Origin: Gramella sp. AN32
GTDB taxonomy: Bacteria > Bacteroidota > Bacteroidia > Flavobacteriales > Flavobacteriaceae
DNA: 64,000 nt
Assembly (NCBI RefSeq): GCF_023718305.1
Contig: NZ_QEYO01000020.1
Span: forward strand, 23,431 to 87,430
Reading direction: 5' to 3'
Within the stretch, counting starts at the first letter, position 1. Each line of letters opens with the position of its first letter. A program made the translations under genes and the position numbers. The notes under the pieces are model-generated. The model did not search any database. It was not told the DNA's origin and worked only from the letters and a program-made list of their open reading frames with translations. Shown piece by piece: positions 1-8,908 of this stretch.

Positions 1-445
1 ATCCTCGTCGAACATACATATTTTGTAATTAAAGGTTTTTATAATGCTGTTATACTTACCTAAGCTCCTGTCCAACAAATTAATAAAAACCCGGCACACC
101 ACGCATGGCTTTCAATAAAATATTTTATAAAGTCCTTGCAGTGTTTTTAATAAACTATTACCCGGGACTTTTGCGTCGAACCTGCCTGTCCCAGGGGAAG
201 AGAGAGTCGGTTTCAGAGAGCTTTCGATTTTTATAATTTGGGATACAAGAAAATCTTTTGATTCTGTTATCTGGAATGCATGCATGTTTAAAGAGAAAGC
301 TATTAGTTCTTTTCTCTTTAAGCAGAATTATCGAATACTTAAAGCGCACGTATTGGTGTTTTCTCACTACTATTTTCAAAAGAACATAAAATTCCAGGAG
401 TACTTTTGAAGAGGGTAGTGGTAAAAATTATTTTCAGAGTTAAAA
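1..445. other. Intergenic stretch, no gene recognised
   Basis: I see no credible coding sequence here. A 73-codon open frame on the minus strand (158-379) has no signal peptide, no recognisable family and an unnatural composition. The stretch lies downstream of the minus-strand FG-GAP lipoprotein gene. It shows no clear terminator hairpin, tRNA or TAnnTTTG promoter box. A gene upstream of the window edge cannot be judged. Confidence 0.6.
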
Positions 446-3400
446 TCAATTTTTAAATAAATAACTCATCACCTCTCCATTGTTCGGAAGCACAAACAAA
501 ATATTTCCATTTTTCATTTTAAGATTTGGTGTGGCTTTAATTTGCTCATTAAAAGGTTCAATGCCGAAATCTGATACCAGTTTGAAATTGTTTAGATCCT
601 GAACGAGTAAACCTTTTAAAGAAGAATAACCCCCATGATAGGTATTCACGTGAAAGCTATTTCCACTTATTAAAAGTTGTGTTTCTCCGGCCAGTTGGAT
701 TTGTTGAAATGAAGTGAGAGGTGCCAGTTGAAATGCTGCCGGAAAGGCTTTGAATTTGGTGAATTTTCCCCCGTTATTTTCCAAATATCCCGAAGCAAGT
801 TCATTCAGTTCATAAATAATGCTGGATTTTATTGCTTTTTCCGAAGAGATCTGGTTGATCGTTTTTAGCGCATATTCCTCATGCGTGTTAAAAACTTTAC
901 TAATGTAATTCATTTGTGAGGCCAGTTCATCTTTTGAATGAATTGGATAAAATTTGCCATTTAGCTCATAAGCTATAATTGTTTCGAAAATATCGTCATC
1001 ATTAAAATCGGAATGGTACATCCTTAAATGATTTCCTTTTTTAAAATTATATCGCGTATTTAAACCCCAGTTACCTAAAAGTATATCTTTATCGCCATCA
1101 CCGTCGATATCATATAAATCCACAGCCTGCCATAATCCTTTCAGGTTAGGAATTGAATTTTGCAATTCCAGGGAACCTTTATTATTGGAATAGATCTTCG
1201 GAGTGTCCCATTCTGTAGTAACCAGTAATTCAGGGTATGTATCCTCATTTAAATCATTCCATTTTGCGGAAGTTACATGCGAGTTAAGATTTATAGCGAT
1301 TTTAGAAAATTGCCCTTTCCCATTATTTTTCAGAAGATAAGAAGGTACAGACTTACCGAAATTTCCGGCTTCAGCTTTATTGCCAATAAAAAGATCAAGA
1401 TCCCCGTCCTGGTCATAATCTGCAGCTTTCACTGTAGCGGTGATTAAATAATTATCAGGAATCTGATCTTTAGATCTAATAAAATTTCCATTCTCATTGA
1501 TGTAAAGGCGATCTAATTCAAATTGTTGATCACGATTTGTGTTGATGCCACTTCCCACATAAAGATCCAAATCCCCGTCATTATCGGCATCAAAGAATTC
1601 CGCTGCATTGTCTTCAAAAGAGGAATCGGCGATAATTACTGAAATTGCCTTTTCATTTAAACGGGTGCCTGTGTTCATAAATAATTTTGCCTGCTTTCCT
1701 GAGGCATTGCCAATAAACAAATCGTCAAACCCATTGTTATCTACATCTCCAATCGCCACGGCTGGTCCCATCGTAGAAACTTTATAAGGGATCAATTTTT
1801 CATTAAAAAAGTCATTATATCCATCTTCTGAATGTTCAAATGTGATGAGGTCTTTTTTCTTAAATAGATTCTCCTCTTTTCTTTTTTTATACTCGTAAGT
1901 TTTCAAAGCGTCGGAATAAGAAACCTTTAATTGCTGATTGGCTTCAGGATTTTTAATGATTTGAAATGTATTGTCTGGCCAGATAATTTCAATAGAATCA
2001 ATCTTTTCTTTAGATGCAAAATGCAGCCGGTTATCTACGGAAGAAAGGAAACCCCGAGATCTGAAGAGTTGCTTAAATTGCCTTTTATCCGCAGAAAAGA
2101 TGGTAGCCTTTGTACCAATTCCCTCTTTGTTATTTTCCTGATAATCAAAGCTCAATTCCAGCCAGTTCCCTTTATTCGTGGTATTTTGATATATCCCCGC
2201 TTCACTTTCCAGATTATTAACTACCAAATCAAGATCACCGTCATTATCCAGGTCTACATAAGCCGAGCCGTTGGAAAAACCGGCCTTATCCTCGATCCAG
2301 TCTCCGGTTCGGTTCCGGAATTTCTCATTATTCCCTTCAAAAATCTCGTTGGTCACATCGCCTTTGGGCATTTGTTCCCGGGATTTATAAAGCCAGGCGA
2401 CTCCTTCGCTTTCGCTTCTATTCTTAAAAGCATTGGAAACATATTTCTTAAAATCAAGATTATTTGGCCGGCGTAAGATTCCATTCGCAATAAAAAGGTC
2501 CTGAAAACCATCATTATTATAATCTGCCACCAGAGGTCCCCAACTCCAGTCGGTTGCTTCAATTTCATTAAAGATTGCGGACTCATAGAAGTAGTTTCCG
2601 CCCTCGTTAATTTGCAGCATATTGCGGGCATATTGATCTTTATATCCAAGGTCCCTCAGTTTTTTTTGCATATTCAGCATCATATCGTCGCCTTCACTTT
2701 CTTTGATCACCCTTTCATCCTTCGGAAGCATATCCAGCGTGATCAAATCCTGGTAACCGTCCCCGTTAATATCGGCTGCGTCGCTACCCATGGAAAACCG
2801 GCTGATCGTTGAAAAACTGGAACCCAGATCTTCCGTAAAGGTGCCATCCTGATTGTTGAGGTAATAATAATCCTCTTCATGAAAATCGTTGCACACATAA
2901 ATATCATCCCAGCCGTCATTATTAAAATCGGCTAAAGAAGCGCTCAAGCCGTAACCATTTACACCGCCATAAATATTGGCTTTTTCACTAACATCGCTAA
3001 ATTTTCCATTATTATTCTGAAGGAGAACATCTCCGGTTAACGGCACTCGTTCAGATCGAACATTTGCCATTCCATATGATAAAGTGGTATGCACTGCGTG
3101 GTTTACGATATAAACGTCCAGGTCCATGTCTTTATCATAATCAAAAAAATAGGCCTGCGTACTGTATCCTTTAAAATCAAGGCCATATTCCGCGGAACTT
3201 TCCGTAAATGTGAGATTGCCGTTGTTGATAAAAAGTTCATTATGTCCTGTAAAATCAAGCAACCCGGAAACTGCCGATACATAAATATCCAGATTCCCGT
3301 CGTTATTAATGTCGACCATAGTTACACCGGTATTCCAGCTGGAATTTCCTGCAATATTCGCTTTTTTACTAATGTCTTCGAATTTGAAATCGCCTTTGTT

Positions 3401-3685
3401 CAGGAACAATTTATTCTCGCCCATATTGGAGACAAAATAAAGGTCAGCCAGGCCATCATTATTAATATCACCCGCGGCAACGCCCCCTCCATTGTAGAAA
3501 TAAATATAATTAATGATGCTATGTTCGGGATCTTCAGTAAGCTTATTCACAAATTTCACTCCTGAAGTTTCAGAAGCAATACTGTTAAAAAGGTAGGTTT
3601 TTTCAACTTCTGAATCCTTTTGATCCTTTTTACAACTGGTAAGAAAAAGAATTGATAGTATAAAGAAATACTTGGCGTATGTCAT
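446..3685 (-). CDS. FG-GAP/VCBS-repeat and ASPIC/UnbV lipoprotein (CRTAC1-like)
   Basis: Probable surface or periplasmic lipoprotein of about 1079 residues. I place the start at 3685 rather than the longer open frame at 3709, because the Met there begins a clean lipoprotein signal ending LFLTSC, with the lipidated Cys near residue 18. The first half has about seven Ca-binding FG-GAP/VCBS motifs of the form D-x-N-x-D-G-x-x-D (for example DINNDGLADLY and DLDNDGDLDL). An ASPIC/UnbV segment follows in the middle (GIGTKATIF, SRGFLSSVD, SIEIIWPDN), and then a second set of FG-GAP repeats (DADNDGDLDLY, DYDQDGDLDLF, DIDGDGDKDI). This predicts one or two beta-propellers. Such proteins are common in Bacteroidota, sometimes near SusC/SusD genes, but none are present here. 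Substrate and partner are unknown. It is divergent from the metalloprotease lipoprotein at 3855. Confidence 0.88.
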   Translation of the reverse strand: MTYAKYFFILSILFLTSCKKDQKDSEVEKTYLFNSIASETSGVKFVNKLTEDPEHSIINYIYFYNGGGVAAGDINNDGLADLYFVSNMGENKLFLNKGDFKFEDISKKANIAGNSSWNTGVTMVDINNDGNLDIYVSAVSGLLDFTGHNELFINNGNLTFTESSAEYGLDFKGYSTQAYFFDYDKDMDLDVYIVNHAVHTTLSYGMANVRSERVPLTGDVLLQNNNGKFSDVSEKANIYGGVNGYGLSASLADFNNDGWDDIYVCNDFHEEDYYYLNNQDGTFTEDLGSSFSTISRFSMGSDAADINGDGYQDLITLDMLPKDERVIKESEGDDMMLNMQKKLRDLGYKDQYARNMLQINEGGNYFYESAIFNEIEATDWSWGPLVADYNNDGFQDLFIANGILRRPNNLDFKKYVSNAFKNRSESEGVAWLYKSREQMPKGDVTNEIFEGNNEKFRNRTGDWIEDKAGFSNGSAYVDLDNDGDLDLVVNNLESEAGIYQNTTNKGNWLELSFDYQENNKEGIGTKATIFSADKRQFKQLFRSRGFLSSVDNRLHFASKEKIDSIEIIWPDNTFQIIKNPEANQQLKVSYSDALKTYEYKKRKEENLFKKKDLITFEHSEDGYNDFFNEKLIPYKVSTMGPAVAIGDVDNNGFDDLFIGNASGKQAKLFMNTGTRLNEKAISVIIADSSFEDNAAEFFDADNDGDLDLYVGSGINTNRDQQFELDRLYINENGNFIRSKDQIPDNYLITATVKAADYDQDGDLDLFIGNKAEAGNFGKSVPSYLLKNNGKGQFSKIAINLNSHVTSAKWNDLNEDTYPELLVTTEWDTPKIYSNNKGSLELQNSIPNLKGLWQAVDLYDIDGDGDKDILLGNWGLNTRYNFKKGNHLRMYHSDFNDDDIFETIIAYELNGKFYPIHSKDELASQMNYISKVFNTHEEYALKTINQISSEKAIKSSIIYELNELASGYLENNGGKFTKFKAFPAAFQLAPLTSFQQIQLAGETQLLISGNSFHVNTYHGGYSSLKGLLVQDLNNFKLVSDFGIEPFNEQIKATPNLKMKNGNILFVLPNNGEVMSYLFKN

Positions 3686-3854
3686 ATTAAAAATTTGCAG
3701 GGAACTCAAAGATAAATAATTGACTCTTTCTATTAGGAAAGAATTAACAAAAATCGATCAGCAGTTTTTTAAGAAATTTACCCGCACTTTAATCTCAGTA
3801 TTCCTGTTTTCTTCATTTCAACTGAATTTGATTATCTTGAGAAAAAATAATTTT

Positions 3855-6293
3855 ATGATCAAAAAAATAGCTTGTGTGGCGCTATTATTTCTCAGTTTTT
3901 TGGGTTGTAAAACGTCCATGCCCATTGCAGGAAATTCAGAAAAGCCAAAAAAGGAAAAAAGTGATTTAAAAAGTTATAAAGAAGTCATTACTTCAAACGC
4001 AAAGACCGATGAAGGTCTTTTTAAAACCCATATGGTTGGGGATAAACTTTATTTTGAAATACCCATGGATATTTTGGATAAAGACATGTTATGGGTAAGC
4101 AGGATTGCCGGTGTTCCTTCGGGGTTTGGTGGTGGTTATGTGAATGCCGGTTCTAAAGTGAACGAGCAGGTAGTGCGCTGGACGAAGCGAAATGGAAATA
4201 TTGATGTGAAGGTGATGAGCTTCGAAAATCAAAGTGAGGAGGAATCTCCCATATATCAGTCGGTTCGCGCGAATAATTTTTATCCTATTCTCTACAGTTC
4301 AAAAATTGAAACCTACAGTGCAGATTCTTCCAGTGTGGTGATCGAAGTAAATTCGATGTTTGAGGAAGAAATTCAGGCAATAAATGGTATTTCATCCCGA
4401 CTTAGGAAAGAATATAAGGTAAAAAAGCTTGACCAGTCGAGGTCTTATATTGAATCTGCTCATGCTTATCCCAAAAATATAGAAATCAAACATGTGATGA
4501 CCTATGAGGCCGAAGAGCCACCGGAAAGAGGCCAGGCAGGAACCATTACCATGCAAATGAACCAATCGATGATCCTGCTTCCCGAAGAGAAAATGCAGCC
4601 ACGCTTAGCCGATTATCGTGTGGGCTGGTTCACCATCGATAAATATGATTATGATTCCGATAAATTAAAGTCTGATGATTATGAAATTATCAGAAGATGG
4701 CAACTGGTTCCCAAAGATATTGAAGCCTATAAAAGGGGTGAACTGGTGGAACCGGTAAAACCTATTGTTTATTATCTCGATCCTGCCACTCCTATAAAAT
4801 GGCGACCTTATTTCAAAAAAGGGATTGAAGACTGGAATGTGGCTTTTGAAGAAGCCGGCTTTAAAAACGCCATTATTGCCAAAGATCCGCCCACGAAGGA
4901 AGAAGATCCTGAATTTAGCCCGGAAGATGTGCGTTATTCTGTAGTTCGCTATGTGGCCAGTACCACTAGAAATGCTGTGGGGCCTTCGGTTTCAGATCCC
5001 AGAACAGGGGAGATCATAGAAAGTGATATTATCTGGTATCATAATCACTTAAGATCTTATCGCAACCGGTTTATGATCGAGGCGGGGGCGCAAAATCCGG
5101 ATGCGAGAAGTTTAGATACGCCGGAAGAGGAAATTGGGGAAATGATGCGCATGGTGATCGCGCATGAAGTTGGCCATGCTTTGGGACTTCCGCATAATAT
5201 GAAAGCCAGTTCCGCATATCCCGTCGATTCGTTAAGATCTGCTGAATTCACTAGAAAATATGGACTAACCCCTTCGATCATGGATTATGCCCGGGTGAAT
5301 TATGTCGCGCAACCGGAAGACGAGGATGTCCGCTATATCAGGATGATGGGGCCTTATGATCTATATGCGATCAACTGGGGCTATCGCTATCTTCCCGAAG
5401 CAAATTCTCCAGAAGCTGAAAAAAACACCTTAAATAAATGGATCCTGGAAAAAGCAGGAAATCGCTGGTATGAATTCGGAGGTGGATATGATGGCGTAGA
5501 TCCCAATTCCCAACGTGAAAGTTTGGGCGATGACAATGTAAAAGCGAGTACTTACGGTTTGGAAAATTTGAAAAAAGTGGTGCCAAATTTAGCTGAATGG
5601 ACTACTAAAGATGGAGAAGATTATGAAGATCTGGAAGAAGTTTATCGTGAATTGAACTATATGTGGAGAGGTTATGTGGGCCATGTTATTACCAATGTTG
5701 GTGGTGTTTATGAAACCCGAAAAACTTCAGATCAGGCAGGGGCGATCTATGAACCCGTTCCTTCAACTATTCAGAAAAACGCGGTGAAATTTTTAAATCA
5801 GGAAGCATTTTCCACTCCAGAATGGTTGCTGAATAAGGACATTTTAAACCGGATAGAATCTTCCGGAGCTATTGCCAGAGTACAACAAATGCAAACACGA
5901 GTATTGCAGGAATTAATGGAAAAAGACCGATTGATGCGTTTGGTTTCAAACGAAGAAAATCAGGGAAATAAGGCATATACCGCGGTAGAATTAATGCGGG
6001 ATTTACGCCGTGGCCTTTTTGGTGAATTGTTTGCGGGAAGGCAAACCGATGCCTACCGTAGAAATGTGCAGCGATCTTATATCGATATTGCTTCAGCTTA
6101 TGTAAATCAATTAAAAACCAGTAAGGACGACGAAATATTAAAGTCGGATATTATGGCTTTAATGCGTGGGGAATTAAAGAACCTACGTTCAGAAATTGCC
6201 AGGAGAAAAAATGCCTCATCTCATGCATTAACGCGTTACCACTGGGATGATCTTATGGCCAGGATCGATATGGCTTTGGAAACGGAGAGTTAA
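3855..6293 (+). CDS. Zinc-dependent metalloprotease lipoprotein (DUF5117/DUF5118/DUF4953 family)
   Basis: Secreted metallopeptidase of about 812 residues. The open frame reaches back to 3720, but the Met at 3855 starts a lipoprotein signal (ALLFLSFLGC), so I use it. The zinc site HEVGHALGLPHN begins near residue 437 and fits the metzincin pattern HExxHxxGxxH. A Met-turn-like SIMDY follows about 40 residues later. The N-terminal part (SGFGGGYVNAGSKVNEQVVRW and following) and the C-terminal helical part match the architecture of the large Bacteroidota zinc-dependent metalloproteases with DUF5117 and DUF4953. Its physiological substrate is unknown. A strong terminator follows at 6320. Confidence 0.9.
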   Translation: MIKKIACVALLFLSFLGCKTSMPIAGNSEKPKKEKSDLKSYKEVITSNAKTDEGLFKTHMVGDKLYFEIPMDILDKDMLWVSRIAGVPSGFGGGYVNAGSKVNEQVVRWTKRNGNIDVKVMSFENQSEEESPIYQSVRANNFYPILYSSKIETYSADSSSVVIEVNSMFEEEIQAINGISSRLRKEYKVKKLDQSRSYIESAHAYPKNIEIKHVMTYEAEEPPERGQAGTITMQMNQSMILLPEEKMQPRLADYRVGWFTIDKYDYDSDKLKSDDYEIIRRWQLVPKDIEAYKRGELVEPVKPIVYYLDPATPIKWRPYFKKGIEDWNVAFEEAGFKNAIIAKDPPTKEEDPEFSPEDVRYSVVRYVASTTRNAVGPSVSDPRTGEIIESDIIWYHNHLRSYRNRFMIEAGAQNPDARSLDTPEEEIGEMMRMVIAHEVGHALGLPHNMKASSAYPVDSLRSAEFTRKYGLTPSIMDYARVNYVAQPEDEDVRYIRMMGPYDLYAINWGYRYLPEANSPEAEKNTLNKWILEKAGNRWYEFGGGYDGVDPNSQRESLGDDNVKASTYGLENLKKVVPNLAEWTTKDGEDYEDLEEVYRELNYMWRGYVGHVITNVGGVYETRKTSDQAGAIYEPVPSTIQKNAVKFLNQEAFSTPEWLLNKDILNRIESSGAIARVQQMQTRVLQELMEKDRLMRLVSNEENQGNKAYTAVELMRDLRRGLFGELFAGRQTDAYRRNVQRSYIDIASAYVNQLKTSKDDEILKSDIMALMRGELKNLRSEIARRKNASSHALTRYHWDDLMARIDMALETES

Positions 6294-6319
6294 TTGAATT
6301 GAACCTTACATTTATTAAA

Positions 6320-6352
6320 AACCCTTTCAGCAAATTTGAAAGGGTTTTTTTA
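6320..6352 (+). terminator. Rho-independent terminator after the metalloprotease gene
   Basis: A 10-bp perfect stem pairs AACCCTTTCA (6320-6329) with TGAAAGGGTT (6337-6346) around a 7-nt loop, followed by a T tract. It lies 27 bp after the metalloprotease stop codon. Confidence 0.85.
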
Positions 6353-6407
6353 ATTTGAAATTTTTATTTCTGGATTATTTTTAAACATTTCTCTACCTTT
6401 CCAAAAG

Positions 6408-6821
6408 ATGAAAACTGAAGCGGAAAATGTTCTGAAACTAAGAAATGTTCGGCCTACCGCAATGCGGTTAATGGTTTTTGATTATCTGAAAAATCGCAAA
6501 GCCGCCGTTACTTTAGCCGATCTGGAAAATGATTTTGACCATTCTGAAAGGACTACCCTTTACAGAACCCTTAAAACTTTTGAAAAAAATCGGGTGGTGC
6601 ACCAGATCAATGATGGTTCCGGAATCGCGAAGTACGCCCTGGATCTAAATTTTCAGGATAAGTTTTCTGCCAAAGATCTCCACCTGCATTTTCATTGTAA
6701 TGTGTGCAATGCCACCGTTTGTCTAACCGATCAAAAAATACCCCACATTAGCCTGCCGGAAGGTTTTGTTGCCGAAGATATGAACCTTCTGCTAAAAGGA
6801 ATTTGTGATAATTGCACTTGA
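6408..6821 (+). CDS. Fur-family metalloregulator
   Basis: Fur/Zur/PerR-type transcriptional repressor of 137 residues, the usual family length. The N-terminal winged helix is visible (RPTAMRLMVFDYL, then HSERTTLYRTLKTFEKNRVVHQI). The C-terminal dimerisation domain has the His-rich HLHFHCNVC stretch and two CxxC pairs (CNVC and CDNC) typical of the structural zinc site. The metal cannot be assigned from sequence. It lies 57 bp upstream of a P1B-4 metal exporter, with a perfect inverted repeat between them, so it probably represses that pump. A near-consensus TACCTTTC sits just before the start, implying a very short leader. Confidence 0.9.
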   Translation: MKTEAENVLKLRNVRPTAMRLMVFDYLKNRKAAVTLADLENDFDHSERTTLYRTLKTFEKNRVVHQINDGSGIAKYALDLNFQDKFSAKDLHLHFHCNVCNATVCLTDQKIPHISLPEGFVAEDMNLLLKGICDNCT

Positions 6822-6824
6822 TAT

Positions 6825-6841
6825 ATGCAATAGAGTTGCAT
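6825..6841. promoter_or_regulatory. Candidate Fur-family operator (perfect inverted repeat)
   Basis: ATGCAA-TAGAG-TTGCAT is a perfect 6-bp inverted repeat with a 5-bp spacer, lying between the Fur-family gene and the metal ATPase. It sits 12 bp upstream of a TAGTTTTG -7 box (6853-6860), where a repressor would block RNA polymerase. Inverted repeats of this size are typical Fur-family sites. The regulator is assigned by proximity only. Confidence 0.55.
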
Positions 6842-6852
6842 CACTAAAGTCT

Positions 6853-6860
6853 TAGTTTTG
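6853..6860 (+). promoter_or_regulatory. Candidate -7 promoter box of the metal ATPase gene
   Basis: TAGTTTTG matches the Bacteroidota -7 consensus TAnnTTTG and lies 18 bp before the ATPase start codon. The nearest upstream TTG (6836-6838) is only 14 bp away and lies inside the inverted repeat, so the -33 element is uncertain. Confidence 0.45.
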
Positions 6861-6878
6861 CATAAAAACTTAGCATAG

Positions 6879-8843
6879 ATGTGTCAAAATCATAATCATG
6901 ACCAGGATCATGGCCTATTTGGTGAAAAAACAGAACTTATATTTGCCATTTTAAGCGGGGTCTTTCTTATAACCGGATTTCTACTGAATGAATTTACCGG
7001 TCTCCAATTTACGGTGATTTTAATCCTATATCTAATTGCTTATTTCTTCGGCGGGTTTTATACGACTAAAGAGGCCATTCAGGAAATATTCAAAGGCAGG
7101 TTCGAAATTGATTTTTTAATGCTTTTCGCGGCAGTTGGTGCTGCTTTCCTGGGAAAATGGGCTGAAGGGGCATTGCTCCTCTTCTTATTCAGTTTGGGGC
7201 ATTCCTTAGAACATCTGGCTATGGGAAAAGCAAGAAAATCTATTGAAGCATTAACCGGAATGTCACCCAAAACTGCCTTTAAAAAAGTAAATGGGGATTT
7301 TGTAGAAACGCCTATTGAAGAATTACAGGTACATGATATTATTCGGGTTAGGCCAAATTCCTCTATTGCTGCTGATGGTGTTCTCATCAAAGGGAGATCA
7401 AGTATCAACCAGGCACCTATTACCGGGGAGAGTATTCCTGTAGATAAAATTCCCATAGAAAATACAGAAACCGAATATGATTCTGAAAAAGAAGTTCCTG
7501 AAAAAAGTAGGGTATTCGCAGGAACAATCAATGGTGACAATGCTATTGAAATTAAAGTTCTAAAGAAATCTGCTGACTCCACCCTGAACCGATTGATCGC
7601 GATGGTTCAGGAAGCTCAGGAGAAAAAATCCCCTACCCAGTTACTTACTGATAAATTTGAAAGGTATTATGTGCCGGCAGTGATCTTACTAGTCATACTT
7701 TTAAATTTTGCATTCTTGGTTGTAGACGAAAACTGGTCTGATAGTTTTTATCGTTCTATGGCGGCACTGGTGGCAGCTAGTCCCTGCGCTTTGGCCATTT
7801 CAACACCTTCAGCAGTTTTAAGCGGGATAGCGAGAGCTGCCAAAAAAGGTGTTCTCATTAAAGGGGGAAAACCTTTGGAAGACCTGGGGACTTTAAGGGC
7901 GATCGCTTTCGATAAAACCGGGACACTCACCGAGGGAAAACCTAAACTTACTGATGTGATCTTGTTAGAAGCATCCTCACAGTCGGAATTTTTATCTCGC
8001 GTTATTGCCCTTGAACATACCAGTAATCATCCATTGGCAAAGGCGATCGTGCGCGATGGGAATGAAAAACTGGAAGGCGCTCAGCTTCCAGAAATAACAA
8101 ATTCTGAAGCGGTACAGGGAAAAGGTATTCAGGGAAGTATCGATAATGATACTATTAGCATTGGAAACCTGGAATTACATGAGGATGCGGGTGTTCCTGA
8201 AAAAATAAAAGAACAGGTGATCAATCTGGAAAAAGAAGGGAAAACGGTCATGTTGGTATCTTATAACAATGCTTTCCAGGGGATCATTGGTTTAATGGAT
8301 ACTCCACGACTTGCGGCTAAAGAAACATTGTCCAACTTAAAAAAGGTAGGAATCAGGAAAATGATCATGCTTACGGGGGATAATCAGCAAGTGGCCAATG
8401 CAGTTGCTACTGAAATTGGTATAACTAACGCCTATGGAAGTCTTCTTCCGGAAGAAAAAGTTGAGAAAATCAAAGAACTTAAAGTAGCAGAGTCGAAAAT
8501 TGCGATGGTGGGGGACGGGGTAAATGATGCACCTGCTATGGCCAACAGTACTGTAGGAATAGCCATGGGCGCTGCTGGAAGTGACGTGGCTTTAGAAACC
8601 GCAGATGTTGCTTTGATGGCAGATAAATTGGAAATTCTTCCTTTTGCTATTGGGCTAAGTAGAAAGGCAAAAAATATCATCAAACAAAATTTATGGATCA
8701 GTCTGGGAGTTGTTGGCTTATTATTACCGGCAACTATTTTTGGCTGGGCAAATATTGGGATTGCTGTTGCCTTCCACGAGGGATCAACTTTAATTGTGGT
8801 GATGAATGCCTTAAGGCTCTTAGGCTATAATTATAAAAATTAA
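6879..8843 (+). CDS. P1B-4-type heavy-metal-exporting P-type ATPase
   Basis: Inner-membrane metal efflux pump of 654 residues. A short His/Asp-rich N terminus (residues 2-12) replaces the usual HMA domain. Eight transmembrane segments can be counted. P-type signatures are the actuator TGES, the phosphorylation motif DKTGT (Asp near 345), the HP motif in SNHPLAKAI, and GDGVNDAPA. The metal-site motifs are SPC (about 301-303) in TM6 and HEGST (about 633-637) in TM8, which define subgroup P1B-4. Characterised P1B-4 pumps export Fe(II), Co(II) or related ions (CoaT, PfeT, CtpD, FrvA). The upstream Fur-family gene and inverted repeat suggest metal-inducible expression. I infer Fe/Co rather than the generic Zn/Cd annotation. 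Confidence 0.9.
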   Translation: MCQNHNHDQDHGLFGEKTELIFAILSGVFLITGFLLNEFTGLQFTVILILYLIAYFFGGFYTTKEAIQEIFKGRFEIDFLMLFAAVGAAFLGKWAEGALLLFLFSLGHSLEHLAMGKARKSIEALTGMSPKTAFKKVNGDFVETPIEELQVHDIIRVRPNSSIAADGVLIKGRSSINQAPITGESIPVDKIPIENTETEYDSEKEVPEKSRVFAGTINGDNAIEIKVLKKSADSTLNRLIAMVQEAQEKKSPTQLLTDKFERYYVPAVILLVILLNFAFLVVDENWSDSFYRSMAALVAASPCALAISTPSAVLSGIARAAKKGVLIKGGKPLEDLGTLRAIAFDKTGTLTEGKPKLTDVILLEASSQSEFLSRVIALEHTSNHPLAKAIVRDGNEKLEGAQLPEITNSEAVQGKGIQGSIDNDTISIGNLELHEDAGVPEKIKEQVINLEKEGKTVMLVSYNNAFQGIIGLMDTPRLAAKETLSNLKKVGIRKMIMLTGDNQQVANAVATEIGITNAYGSLLPEEKVEKIKELKVAESKIAMVGDGVNDAPAMANSTVGIAMGAAGSDVALETADVALMADKLEILPFAIGLSRKAKNIIKQNLWISLGVVGLLLPATIFGWANIGIAVAFHEGSTLIVVMNALRLLGYNYKN

Positions 8844-8855
8844 TTCCCGAATAAA

Positions 8856-8902
8856 GGAATATATCCAAATAAAATTTTAAATTTGGAATTATTCCAAATA
8901 AA
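8856..8902. promoter_or_regulatory. Candidate autoregulatory operator of the S24-type repressor
   Basis: A 40-bp imperfect palindrome (8856-8895) has arms GGAATATATCCAAAT and ATTTGGAATTATTCC around an AT-only centre. In addition TCCAAATAAA occurs twice as a direct repeat, at 8864-8873 and 8893-8902, exactly 29 bp apart. The cluster ends 7 bp before the repressor start codon, so it probably overlaps the promoter. This layout fits negative autoregulation by an HTH-S24 repressor. Confidence 0.55.
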
Positions 8903-8908
8903 TTTATT

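Noticed and set aside
158..379. 73-codon open frame on the minus strand near the left edge
   Set aside because: No recognised family, signal or start context; its composition looks like chance translation.
1931..2812. Plus-strand open frames inside the FG-GAP lipoprotein gene
   Set aside because: They are antisense to a strong repeat-containing gene whose motifs are intact on the minus strand.
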